Assembly: GCA_011033025.1 (NCBI GenBank)
Contig: WFMF01000001.1
Location: 2,285,755-2,349,754, forward strand
DNA length: 64,000 nt
Reading direction: 5' to 3'
DNA from: Beroe forskalii
Lineage: Eukaryota; Ctenophora; Nuda; Beroida; Beroidae
Part shown: piece by piece, positions 11,701-21,815 of the stretch
Layout of the letters: every line of letters starts with the position of its first letter
How positions within the stretch are numbered: the stretch's first letter is position 1
Translations under genes and position numbers: made by a program
Notes under the pieces: generated by a model
What the model was told of the DNA's origin: nothing
The model's database searches: none
The model's input: the letters and a program-made list of their open reading frames with translations, nothing else

Positions 11701-12760
11701 CTTCAATGGACCCAAAACCCATTTCGATTTACCCTTTCGTAACAACGTTCTACGATACAAACTTGCTGCTTTTGTTTCTAAGACGCATCACGAGAATATC
11801 TACTCCAGTTCTTCTTGCTTATCTGACACCTACTTTACGGTCTGTAATGTCAATACATGTAAAATCGATGAAACCGTTTTCTTAGAGACATCCAGGTCAG
11901 CAGAGTACCTCATTTTTAAACTTGACGCACCTCTCAAAGTGAAGCAATCATTCAATTCCAGGTCAGATAGCTTGAAGCGACCAGCCATCAATATTGCTAA
12001 TGATCCTTTCGAATTCAGCACTCTTCCGAAGCCTTCTAAGAAGGTGAAGATCAGTGTTTCAAGCAATCAACTTGTCAATTCACCGAGTCATCAGTGGCTT
12101 AGATATTCGGATACTGGGCGACTTGACCTGTTTTCTGACCAGTTTAAGATTTGCCATTCACCGAACCAGAAGTACGATGACGTCGTAATGAATTCCTACG
12201 CAAGAATGTGCCAAGTATATAGAAGGAATAGTTTTATATATCAGGATAGTTGTTTAAGCACTCCTTTCACTAGCTGTTTCGGTGGATTCAAGTCGGTTGA
12301 TGCTAAGTTCATTCAAATCATTAATAGAAGCAATGAGCACTGGTTCTGTATTTCTAATGCTCTGACGTTCATTGCTGAGCCCAATGTTGTTGAAATTTTC
12401 GATTCTCTAGTGCATGCCTCATTAGTAAACATGAGCATTGTTCCACACTATTTGACTCGTTATATCTTACAGTTGAGGCCTAACACTGATTGCATTAGGT
12501 ATGTCAATGTCCAGCAGCAAGCTCCAGGAACTGTCGATTGTGGTCCCATGGCTCTAGGATTTCTATGGAGTCTCTCTCACGGGCATCATCCGAAGATGTA
12601 CGACCACCTGCAAGCTGGCCTTATCAGGAATAGGGTCCGGGAGAGCTTTGTCAATAACAGGTTTTGTCCTCCATGCAATACGTCGCCTAGGAACTATCCT
12701 AAGACTGTTCTGAAAGAGTTCCGACTTGACTGTGACTCAGGGCATTTCAAAGTTGCATGA
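8390..12760 (+). CDS. KDZ/Zisupton-like transposase with CxC clusters, SAP, USP-like and Ulp1-like peptidase domains
   Basis: 1456-codon open frame; the ATG at 8390 lies in the repeat and is probably not the native start, because the gene appears to begin at 2587. Order: VPVVDSS repeat (1-130); C2HC finger C156/C159/H172/C176; CxC4-like cluster C368-C370-C374-C375-H377; zinc ribbon C444/C447/C479/C482; Cys pairs 563/566/572; SAP-like 681-712; KDZ-like core with a CPHG motif (from ~741), candidate catalytic D574 or D576, D776 and E886; USP-like peptidase with C983 (GNCSALNS) and H1133/H1134; a basic patch; Ulp1/C48-like peptidase with H1317, D1338, Q1375-1377 and C1384 (VDCGPMAL). KDZ elements and HMGXB3-type proteins are known for CxC clusters, and SUMO/ubiquitin peptidases occur in several large DNA transposons. 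Family assignment is inferred from motifs. The long intact frame suggests recent activity or selection. Confidence 0.8.
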   Translation: MPVDAVSSLNVVDSSLPVVDNSVPVVDSSVPVVDNSVPVFDSSVPVVDNSVPVVGSSVPVVDSSLPVVDNSVPVVDNSVPVVDSSVPVVDSSVPVVDSSVPVVDSSVPVVDSSVPVDAVSSVPVVDSSLHSLIQCWDNKKSCKSSTKRKKVKHFHCKYCGLSHVSKDRMSKHVLKCEARHVSAPTPAVSKDGCKSDVKKSEKSKTLQAELICPKMSIWAVRNTPQGPAAPIHVTCNKKGWECSSNLCQDTYNFHANNLQPSFVCDHVQSCIDKSLSLTCSSTEDLFNDQISLISFNDADRDSLTSFCANAKDLGTPVIKKFVPIMIDSSSTSRYIYYSVFAGTGDVKYYSRMGRVIVAYDRRLKTHKCECSTPCCNHKKISILVSQGSPEVNSDRLEDGISQEEVEFADNMMDYVLEHKRIPFDMSPYYDMKPMKEFQPIETSCHKCNVNLVVSNINRKGTVFEMFKKTTGVTIITKKCPSCSMEFRYSEHKDGYYNYNNNSIFSSLLLEVGLRSWHKNTSLTSFLDIVSIASSFKYNIHLILHAIKSYLSQKDMGCDDNFSCLRCGNHPICLDYDVIRNVCFDVDPQDIQDHTYSSFSDFFQDCRKHDLCRSYLNPKSRHYSSNVESFAVKLSQSLPPFISPKNFDTLGPYTRPLIVNDRPEEISLPLERIEQIAKGKNSYRELKSLCKKFKIETRGGKKHMVARLIDYERNAEVYSIIRKKFTKLTGKSGGILRAFCPHGITYALKFLVLPESVADYTHVLSGFKIQPNFNFSDIASLLAKHTNNHYPGFFRPYMGRIDDPTDSLCDLYKDGRKKAVFDFSNYVTTQVDVSHLNHDSAHPVSKMCSVLSLYDRFHEPNHHEFDTHLRSIDSTNLAGTLNTSVAEQQNHVLSLKKSYCNEMKSSQHMKLVTFISSSHNQRINDSWISLRKKKQPDTNFVVDSLGFLSVGDLAKPIHEHSNLDFVSTKSPFPVSLLQDPSGNCSALNSVAYSLAHSHAADPVYEVQQCLTQPLLCFAACKSDYCQTTHFSIKQFVDKTLSEKQLSPNPVSILKSCFLPDLTTAGVLHSVHEATSSNMSLSLHNCLKFEKPNDFVFLIRPQRMDYFNGPKTHFDLPFRNNVLRYKLAAFVSKTHHENIYSSSSCLSDTYFTVCNVNTCKIDETVFLETSRSAEYLIFKLDAPLKVKQSFNSRSDSLKRPAINIANDPFEFSTLPKPSKKVKISVSSNQLVNSPSHQWLRYSDTGRLDLFSDQFKICHSPNQKYDDVVMNSYARMCQVYRRNSFIYQDSCLSTPFTSCFGGFKSVDAKFIQIINRSNEHWFCISNALTFIAEPNVVEIFDSLVHASLVNMSIVPHYLTRYILQLRPNTDCIRYVNVQQQAPGTVDCGPMALGFLWSLSHGHHPKMYDHLQAGLIRNRVRESFVNNRFCPPCNTSPRNYPKTVLKEFRLDCDSGHFKVA

Positions 12761-13140
12761 TGGAGCAGATCGCCTACCTCTTGATATATCGTTTTCTATG
12801 AAATAACTTAGATACAGGATATAACATGTCTACAAGCTTACAAGATCAATAGCAATACTTGTGAAACAATGTATGTAGTGTATTTCATAACCAGTTTCAG
12901 GTCAGCACCATCTTGCCCGGTGAGCAGAACAGAAATCAACCTGAAGGAGTATCATGGAAATCAGAAGACTGATCAACGAAACAAAGCTTCGATGAAGAAC
13001 GCAACGACAGAAGAAACCTTCATTTTTGAAGTTGTTTTAGAATTTTAATTGTTTAAATTAATTGATTATAATAATTATTCCATTATATTTAATAAATTAT
13101 ATTTATTCGATCTTAAAAAACGGTGAAAGTGGGATACTGC
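12761..13140. other. 3' flank of the transposon gene
   Basis: No gene is seen. The sequence becomes very AT-rich (13,030-13,120), with an AATAAA at 13,092 that could serve as a poly(A) signal. I could not find terminal inverted repeats or an 8-bp target duplication that would define the ends of the large transposon. Confidence 0.4.
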
Positions 13141-15340
13141 AGGCATGGAAATTATACTCTACTGGATATTGGGATACTGTACTGGTATGGGAAACTGTAC
13201 TGGGTATTGGGATACTCTACTGGGTATTGGGAAACTGTACTGGGTATTGGGAAACAGTACTGGGGATTGGGAAACTGTACTGGGTATTGGGATACTCTAC
13301 TGGGAATTGGGAAACAGTACTGGGGATTGGGAAACTGTACTGGGTATTGGGATACTCTACTGGGATACTGTACAGGGTATTGGGAAACAATTGTGCAATG
13401 TATGATGTACTGGGTATTGGGATACTGTACAGGGTATTGGGGTACAGTACTGTGTATTGGGTGATGTACTGGGCATTGGGATACTCTACTGGGTATTGGG
13501 AAACTGTACTGGGTATTGGGATACTTTACTGGATATTGGGATACTGTACTGGGTATTGGGAAACTGTACTGGGTATTGGGAAACTGTACTGGGTATTGGG
13601 ATACTGTACAGGGGATTGGGAAACTCTACTGGGTATTGGGATACTCTACTGGGTATTGGGATACTCTACTGGGTATTGGGAAACTCTACTGGGTATTGGG
13701 AAACTGTACTGGGTATTGGGAAACCTACATTGGGGAAACTGTACTGGGGATTGGGAAACTCTTTACTGTACTGGTATTGGGGATATTGTGCTGGGTATTG
13801 GGAAACAGTACTGGGGTTTGGGATGCTTTACTGGGTATTGGGATACTCTACTGGGTATTGGGATTACTGGGAAACAGTACTGGGGATTGGGAAACTGTAC
13901 TGGGTATTGGGATACTCTACTGGGAATTGGGAAACTCTACTGGGGATTGGGAAACTGTACTGGGTATTGGGATACTCTACTGGGATACTGTACAGGGTAT
14001 TGGGGTACAGTACTGTGTATTGGGTGATGTACTGGGTATTGGGATACTGTACAGGGTATTGGGGTACAGTACTGTGTATTGGGTGATGTACTGGGCATTG
14101 GGATACTTTACTGGGTATTGGGAAACAGTACTTGGTATGGGAAACTGTACTGGGTATTGGGATACTCTACTGGGTATTGGGAAACTGTACTGGGTATTGG
14201 GAAACAGTACTGGGGATTGGGAAACTGTACTGGGTATTGGGATACTCTACTGGGAATTGGGGAAACAGTACTGGGATTGGGAAACTCTTACTGGGAATTG
14301 GAAACAGTACTGGGGATTGGGATACTGTACTGGGATATTACTGGGACTCTACTGGGAATTAGGTACAGTACTGGTATTGATGTTGGGTACAGGGACTGGG
14401 CATTGGGGTACAGTACTGTGTATTTGGGATACTCATTGGGACCTCCACTGATTGGGGAAACTGTACTGGGATTGGGATACTGTACTGGGTATTGGGATAC
14501 TCTACTGGGATACTGTACAGGGTATTGGGGTACAGTACTGGGTATTGGGATACTCTACTGGGTATTGGGAAACTCTACTGGGTATTGGGATACTCTACTG
14601 GGTATTGGGATACTGTACTGGGGATTGGGAAACTCTACTGGGTATTGGGAAACTGTACTGGGTATTGGGAAACAGTACTGGGGTTTGGGATGCTTTACTG
14701 GGTATTGGGATACTGTACTGGGTATTGGGATACTCTACTGGGTATTGGGATACTGTACTGGGTATTGGGATACTCTACTGGGTATTGGGATACTCTACTG
14801 GGAATTGGGGTACAGTACTGGGTATTGGGTGATGTACTGGGCATTGGGATACTTTACTGGATATTGGGATACTCTACTGGATATTGGGATACTCTACTGG
14901 GGATTGGGATACTGTACTGGGTATTGGGATACTCTACTGGGATACTGTACAGGGTATTGGGGTACAGTACTGGTATTTTGGTGATACTGCTTACTGTTTC
15001 AGGGTTTAGGATACAGTACTGTGTATTGGGATGTGATGTACTGGGATTGGGATACTTTACTGGGATCACAGTACTGGGTATTGGGGACAGTACTGGGTAT
15101 TGGGATAAACTCTACTGGGTATTAGGATACTCTACTGGGGTTTGGGATACTCTACTGGGTGAGGATACTTTTGGGCATTGGGGTACACTGGGTATTGGGT
15201 GACAGTACTGGGCATTGGGATGCTCTACTGGGTATTGAAAACAGTACTGGATATTGGGAAACTGTACTGGGTACTGGGAAACAGGGTTTGGGATACTCCA
15301 TCTTTATTGGATGCTTACTGGGCTTGGGATGATGTACTGG
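13141..15340. repeat. 20-bp GGG-rich minisatellite
   Basis: More than 100 units of TACTGGGTATTGGGAAACTG and its variant GGGTATTGGGATACTCTACT, each 20 bp. Every unit carries two GGG runs four bases apart, so any two neighbouring units have the four G-runs needed for a G-quadruplex. Three variants alternate (…GATACTCTACT, …GAAACTGTACT, …GAAACAGTACT), and longer blocks recur (for example the phrase containing GATACTGTACAGGGTATTGG). All plus-strand frames are open, giving false proteins of up to 321 codons. Confidence 0.96.
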
Positions 15341-16915
15341 GTATTGGGATGCTCTACTAGGGGTTTTGGGGGTGACAGTTTCTGTGTATTTAGGAGTACT
15401 ATCTCTTACAATACTTTACTGGGTCAATTTAGGAGATCACAAAGCTTAAAAGTATAAAATCTGATGTCATGGGTAAATAATATTAAATTCAGTTGCTTAG
15501 ACTCTCTGTCTTTTGGGGGGGAGTGGAGGAGGTTGGGATAGCTTGTTAAGGTATTGAGGTATCTTATCCTGAACTCAGTACAGTATTGGGAAACTTACGA
15601 TGGGTATTGGGCTCTCTCCTCTGCGAGGATGAGGTCCCGGTGCGTTTTCCCCATTGGGATACTGTTTCAAGATGGGCATACTTCTCTTTAGGGGCCGTCT
15701 TCTTGCATGGGGATAATGGGATACTCTACAGGGATTTGATTCATACTTTCCGTAGAACCCCAGTATAGTAGATTTGAAGTCTTAATAGGATACTCTACTG
15801 AATAACCCTGTCTCCAGTGAAAGTACTAGATAGCTCTACTGGGTGATCAGGATTTTTACTGGATGAAATTTATACTGTAGACCCTGACACCATTGCTTTG
15901 ACTCATCCAAAAAACCCCATTAGACTTTGGAACTTTAACAATATTGAAACTCAAACATTTTAATAATTGGGTTACTGTACAGGGCATTGGGATACTTTAC
16001 TGGGTATTGGGATACATTTACTGGATTTTGGGATAATCTAATAGTGGGATTGAAAAATTTCTGGGGGACTGATAAAATGTCTGGGTATTGGGAAGCAGTA
16101 CATAATGGGTACTACAGAACTACAGCAAACAACAAATCATTGGGATGCTTATGCCTTGAGGTTTCATCAAAAATCCCCCTCTGCTCATTTATTTGGTGAT
16201 TTTTCCTTTTTCAAGTTTATTGGGATCTCATAGAAAATGATTTCAAGGATAGTCTACTGGGGAGACTCTGGGAAAACACAACTATTTTTGGGTAGAAATC
16301 TGGGTATTGGGTGACTTGTTACTGGGCATTGGGATACTTTGACTGGATTAGTTGGCCTATTATCTGATTTCGGACATCTGAGGCGGCCGTGTATTCTCAA
16401 GAGAAATCATTGAACCACTTAACGGAGTCATTTAAAAAGGACTCAATGCAAGCAAGAAGTCATTTTCAAAGTTGAGAATGTATCTGTTTTCTCAATCTAA
16501 TCTCGGGACATTACACACCAGACTCAAATAGACGGGGGGAGGGAGAGAAATTAACAGTTTTTCTGATTTTTGCCAGGAAGGGGTCTCACCCAAAAAGAAT
16601 TCTGGAAATTTTAGATTTTAAGAAGGTTAACATTTTTCGATTATCATCAGAAACATATTTCAGTAAAGGTTGATAACTTTATAATCAAGCAACAATCTGG
16701 AAACTTCTCATCTGTTTTTCAGAGTCATACTCCTTTTCCACCTTTTGTCGGTGGGTTTGATGGCTTTATCTGTTGAATTAATAGGAATCATGAATGAACC
16801 CCTCCCCTCTTATTTAAGTCTCCAACCTTAAAAGACATTTTGTTACATCATGAACTGGGAGACAGTAATTACAGCTTAGCTTTCCTTTAAGATGTCTTTG
16901 GGATACTTACCTGGG
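15341..16915. repeat. duplication copy A, blended with the minisatellite
   Basis: This segment is homologous to copy B that follows it. From about 16,340 to 16,890 the two are almost identical. From 15,370 to 16,330, copy A alternates copy-B sequence with scattered GGGTATTGGGATACT-type phrases that replace, rather than interrupt, the corresponding copy-B bases. The open frame seen in copy B at 17,108 is destroyed here. Confidence 0.8.
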
Positions 16916-18800
16916 TATTGGGATACTCTACTGGGTATTGGGATGCTCTACTGGGGTTTTCGGTAACTGATTACGTTTCACTATTTAGGAGTACTATATG
17001 ATTACAAAATAATTTTGACTCATTAATCAATTTAGAAGTATCACACATAAGCTTAAAAGTATAAAATCTGATATCATAACTAATTAAGTAAATTAGAATT
17101 CAGTTGCTTAGACTCTCCGTCTTTTGCAGGGGGCAGTGGAGGAGGTCTGGTCAAGCTTCCTCTTGTTAAGGAATCTGAGGTATCTTTGTATCCTCCGGAA
17201 CTCGTTACTGCAGTCTTCTGCCTCCATCTTTAATGATTTCGCTCTCTCTCCCTCTGCGAGGATGAGGTCCCGGTGCGTTTTCCCCATCTGCTGGAGCTGT
17301 TTCAAGATGTGGGCTTTCTTCTCTTTAGGGGCCGTCTTCTTGCATAGGGATAATAGGAGATAAAAATCTAGCAGGATTAGAAGTTCATCTTTTCCGTAGA
17401 ACATAGCGAGTAGTAGATTCGAAGTCTTAATAGAGATGAGGAAAAGTACTAGATAACCCTGTCTCCAGTGATCAGGTTTTATAGTGAATGAAACGAGTAT
17501 TGACACCACTTGACTCACCCACTCTCTCACGACAAACAGATTAAACCCCGTTTACTGACACCATAGTAAAGTATTACACGAGTCATACGATACGTGTCAC
17601 ATTGCTTAGTCACCCTGACACCATTCCTTTGATGGACTCATCCAAAACCCCATTAGAAAGATTTGGAACTTTAACAGTACATTTGCAATACTACAGAGCT
17701 ACAGTGCACAATTGACTCTGATATATCCCGCCTTGGCCTCATTGGTGGTAACCCCCTGTGCTCATGTGGGAAAGAAATGGCGAGTCCAGATTCATTTTTA
17801 ATAATTCGGGTGATAATGAGATAATAGTGGAGCATGCAAATTTGAGACCTAATCGATAACACATAAAATGTCTGGAATGATAGATAGTATCTGATCAGGT
17901 CAGAAATCCCATAATGTAGGTAGTATAACAACAACTACAGCAAACAACAAATCGTACAGAAAATTCCTAATTATGCGAGGGTTGGGGATTTCATCGAAAA
18001 ATCCCCCTCGGCCTTTTTTTCAAATTACCGACAAAATCAATTTTCCTGTATTTCAAGTTTACTTATTCTTCAATCTCATAGCAAAAGAGCCAATTTCAAA
18101 GGATGGAAATTGCATCCACTTTGTTTTTAAGCAAAATTTCTCGTCAAACTTCGCAAAACACAACTATTTTTGGGTAGAATCAATCGATGTACAGTCGCAC
18201 ACTGACTTGTTACAATAGGGGCTTAGGGGTGATAAACAGTAATGAGTCGACCGAATTAGTTGGCCTATTATCTGATTTCGGACATCTGAGGCGGCCGTGT
18301 ATTCTCAAGAGAAATCATTGAACCACTTAACGGAGTCATTTAAAGGACTCAATGCAAGCAAGAAGTCATTTTCAAAGTTGAGAATGTATCTGTTTTCTCA
18401 ATCTAATCTCGGGACATTACACACCAGACTCAAATAGACGGGGGAGGGAGAGAAATTAACAGTTTTTCTGATTTTTGCCAGGAAGGGGTCTCACCCAATA
18501 AGAATTCTGGAAATTTTAGATTTGAAGAAGGTTAACATTTTTCGATTATCATCAGAAACATATTTTAGGAAAGGTTGATAACTTTATAATCAAGCAACAA
18601 TCTGGAAACTTCTCATCTGTTTTTCAGAGTCATACTCCTTTTCACCTTTTGTCGGTGGGTTTGATGGCTTTATCTGTTGAATTAATAGGAATCATGAATG
18701 AACCCCTCCCCTCTTATTTAAGTCTCCAACCTTAAAAGACATTTTGTTACATCATGAACTGGGAGACAGTAATTACAGCTTAGCTTTCCTTTAAGATGTC
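16916..18800. repeat. duplication copy B
   Basis: Begins with three minisatellite units (16,905-16,960), then unique sequence that is repeated in degraded form in copy A. Shared landmarks include TTTAGGAGTACTAT (15,389 and 16,985), the Lys/Arg-rich exon at 17,108, the phrase CATCCAAAA(AA)CCCCATTAGA, and the long near-identical tail from TAGTTGGCCTATTATCTG (16,348 / 18,257) to TTCCTTTAAGATGTCTTT (16,882 / 18,786). Confidence 0.85.
17108..17338 (-). CDS. putative C-terminal exon, coiled-coil with basic tail
   Basis: On the minus strand a pyrimidine-rich tract and TGCAAG acceptor precede about 76 codons that start KKTAPKEKKAHILKQLQQ and end CKRRRV-stop. Residues spaced as heptads (Leu, Ile, Met) with many Lys/Glu suggest a coiled coil, and the terminal KRRRV is a possible nuclear localisation signal. 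I do not recognise the family. The rest of the gene is not visible nearby, so this may be an exon carried by the local duplication or a gene relic. Confidence 0.4.
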   Translation of the reverse strand, partial: KTAPKEKKAHILKQLQQMGKTHRDLILAEGERAKSLKMEAEDCSNEFRRIQRYLRFLNKRKLDQTSSTAPCKRRRV

Positions 18801-19141
18801 TTTAAATACATTTGAGTCGATAGAAATCAAATGGGGTAAGGGTTAATTTTCTGTATTTTGCCTCAATTTGGCATCATAAAACGGCAAAGTCTCCTTAAAG
18901 TGGCTTTACTTATCAACCATCGTATATTTCAAATTGGTAAAATTTTCCCAACTTTATTGTACAGAATCGCTCATATCGAGCGCGCGCGGATTTTCCCAAT
19001 TTGCATCCAATCCGCGGAATCATCTTCTGGCAGGAAGGCGCGAAACAAGATACGTGGAACAAACTGTGCTATTTTTCGCGCGCCACACTTTCTGCGCGGC
19101 GCGTCATATCGATCCCATTCGATCGAATCCTTGCACAAAGA
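18801..19141. other. non-coding spacer
   Basis: AT-rich, then CpG-rich with CGCGCG clusters (18,978-19,100). A 125-codon frame starting at 18,858 runs into the GGGCACT repeat and has no coding character. Nothing else is supported. Confidence 0.4.
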
Positions 19142-19779
19142 ACCTTGTCACGTCAGGGCACTAGGGCACTACGTTAGGGCACTTAGGGCACTCAAGGGCA
19201 CTACGTCAGGGCACTCAAGGGCACTGGGGCACTAAGTTAGGGCACTTCGTAATGGCATTCGGTTAGTTGACATGTTCATTCATAAATATGTTTATTTACG
19301 GTGTTTATTCACCCTACAGATTTAAGCTGGTTTACCAGCTGTATTTTGCAAAAGAACACAGACACAGTAATGAACACCTTTGATCAGCACATTCCCCACA
19401 TTGCATTTACTGCGTAGATTTACAAACCGTTATAGGTATCACTATCAAAGCCAATGTATGTCACGTGATGTCGCCCCGTGAATGGAATGTGGTTAATATG
19501 CCTTATGCATTCTTGAGAGTTATTGCAACTGGCGATGTACACCGTGAGTGGTCATGGTGCCTCTTTCGTTCTCCATTTATATTTTGTACATTTTGTATGG
19601 TCGGTCGTTCAGTGTTCACAGAGTGCATTCTGCTTATACTGCCAATACAGAGTGCATTCTGCCTATACAGATACTGCTATTTACCAACATTTTGATGAAT
19701 TGATCTAGTGCTGATTTATACAATGTACCAATTGTAATGACAATTGAGCATGTACATACTACATACTTAAATTGATTTA

Positions 19780-20360
19780 AAGACAGTCAGGGCCGGGTAT
19801 TTGAGTAGTCATTGGTGGTGTCTGTCTGTGTAACCATGTGTCATGCCAATGTGTAACTGTAAGCAATGATGGGACGAGGACTTTAACCTCATGATTCATC
19901 GTATCTTTTCCCGATGTTTTAACTTTAAGTTTATGATGAGACAGCAGAAACAGAGGTTTTCTTTGTATCGTATGTAGTACACCAGCCAGCATACCTACGG
20001 CTTCACGGGCACATAAAAATCCTCACCCTCTCATAGAGATCCCACAAACCCGTCACCTACCACCACTGCAAAATCTCGTCGATTCTCCATTGCCTGAAAA
20101 CACCAGTGCTCCAGTGGGGCCTTTTTTAGTCCTGTGTCCAGCCAGTTACCTTTGATATTCCTGATGCCAACTGCTTCGCGGCTGGCGTCAGCAGGACTCG
20201 TAGCACCAGTCAAAAACATATTCTTATTGCTTTATTGCATGGATGTTAGTGCACACCCTACTCACTGTGTTTTCACATCATTCATGCACGTACGTACGTC
20301 GTACATATACGACAGTTATTTGTTAATAATACATGTTCACGCCTTCCATAAATTCCAACT
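19780..20360. other. interior of the foldback element, no supported gene
   Basis: Two short minus-strand frames (19,777-19,992 and 20,031-20,219) cover this stretch. They show no recognisable domain, and the first is not joined to the second by good splice sites. They could be a decayed captured sequence. Confidence 0.3.
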
Positions 20361-20734
20361 ACGTCAGGGCACTCGAGGGCACTAATTTAGGGCACTTCGG
20401 GGCACTAAGCATTGGACGTAGAAGTAACATGTTGTACAGCACGGAACTTCAATGAGTTCACCATGGTTAGGCACTTAGACACACATTAGCACCACGACAA
20501 AAGTTGGAGTTATACCCTGTGTCTAATGAAAATGTTTCCTTGCGTTTGAAAATTGATGCTCACACAGTATTATTACATTTCCAATTTGATGTTATATAAG
20601 CTAGTCTTTATGTGAGAGACAAACCGGAAGAACCAACCATCAAGCACAGCTCACCAGACAGTGGAATCAATCTAAATCTTGGCTGTATAATCACATTCGT
20701 TGCAATAGCTATGTCTCAGCATGGAGTTTTGTTT

Positions 20735-20871
20735 TCGATTCCTTGTATAGACTTGATCACATGAATAATGTGATCAAGTTTATACAAGGAATCGAAACTG
20801 AGGGACATGATCTAAATCACTTGATCAAAAGATAATCACTTGATCAAAAGGTAATCACTTGATCAAAAGGT
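20735..20871. repeat. 61-bp palindrome plus three 19-bp direct repeats
   Basis: 20,735-20,795 is an inverted repeat (TCGATTCCTTGTATAGACTT... with its complement) around a short AT loop. It contains TGATCA-type cores. It is followed at 20,815-20,871 by three exact or near-exact copies of AATCACTTGATCAAAAGGT. Confidence 0.85.
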
Positions 20872-21815
20872 ATAGACTACATAACCACGCGACCAGAAAT
20901 TGAGAGTCAGAATCAGTAGTGACACTAGTGTAGGTATATATAGGAGAAAGCACTCTGTGACCACTGAACCGGAACGACCGACCAATACCATACAAAATGA
21001 CAAAATGTACAAAATAAAATGGATGACAAAAAGAGGTACAACTCATGGTGTACATTGCTATAGTTAAATGTACTCTCAAAATGCATAGCAACCACATTCC
21101 ATACCTGACACGTGACATGCATTGTCTATGATCATATAACGGTTTTCAAATGTACAGTAATTACATTTACAATATTGTGCTGATTTCAAGGTGTTCATTA
21201 TTGTACCCGTGTACATTCATTAAATACAGTAAAAGGAGCAAGTAAACCGGGTCAAATTAATGAGGTAAATAAGCAGGGTTAATTAATATTAAACTTAAAG
21301 TTAAGGGTAAATATACATTGTAAACTGGTGACCTAAACAGGTGACCTAACGTAGTTCCCTGCTGCCCTAACGGAGTTCCCCGGTGCCCCAGTGCCCTGAC
21401 GTAGTGCCCCAGTGCCCTGACGTAGTGCCCCAGTGCCCTGACGTAGTGCCCAGTGCCCTGAAGTAGTGCCCCAGTGCCCTGATGTAGTGCCCTTGAGTGC
21501 CCTGACGAACGCTTAGTGCCCTTGAGTGCCCTGACTTAGTGCCCTTGAGTGCCCTAAGTGCCCTCACGTAGTGCCCTGTGCCCTAAAACGTGACAAGGTT
21601 GTCTCTCCTTGCAATTGCATATACGTTACGGTATGAAAATTGTCGGTTAATTTTATTGATGATTCTAGGTGCCAGGGAAGTTTATACTAGTAAAAAAAGG
21701 TGGTTTTGGACAATCCATTAAATGTATTTATTGACAAAACATTTACAATGAAAACAGAACACGTGATAGTCCAACAATGGAAGAAACATACTAGGCAAAC
21801 TTGAAAGTTGGGCTA

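Larger units (their letters stand above)
19142..21598. mobile_element. ~2.46-kb foldback element edged by GGGCACT arrays
   Basis: The left end reads CCTTGTCACGT then AGGGCACT repeats (19,152-19,250). The right end reads GTGCCCT repeats (21,370-21,585) then ACGTGACAAGG, the inverted counterpart. Inside, 19,340-19,690 is matched in reverse complement by about 20,930-21,260 with clear divergence; landmarks are AATGAACACCTT, CAGCACA, TGTCACGTG and GAATGTGGTT. The middle holds a palindrome, a 19-bp repeat and another GGGCACT patch (20,363-20,407). I find no transposase and no clean target duplication. Confidence 0.75.

Noticed and set aside
13062..15360. Long plus-strand frames rich in Gly-Tyr-Trp-Thr-Leu
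   Set aside because: They are translations of a 20-bp satellite open in all frames; no start context, splice sites or domain.
18858..19235. 125-codon plus-strand frame
   Set aside because: Runs into the GGGCACT array; low-complexity end and no coding features.
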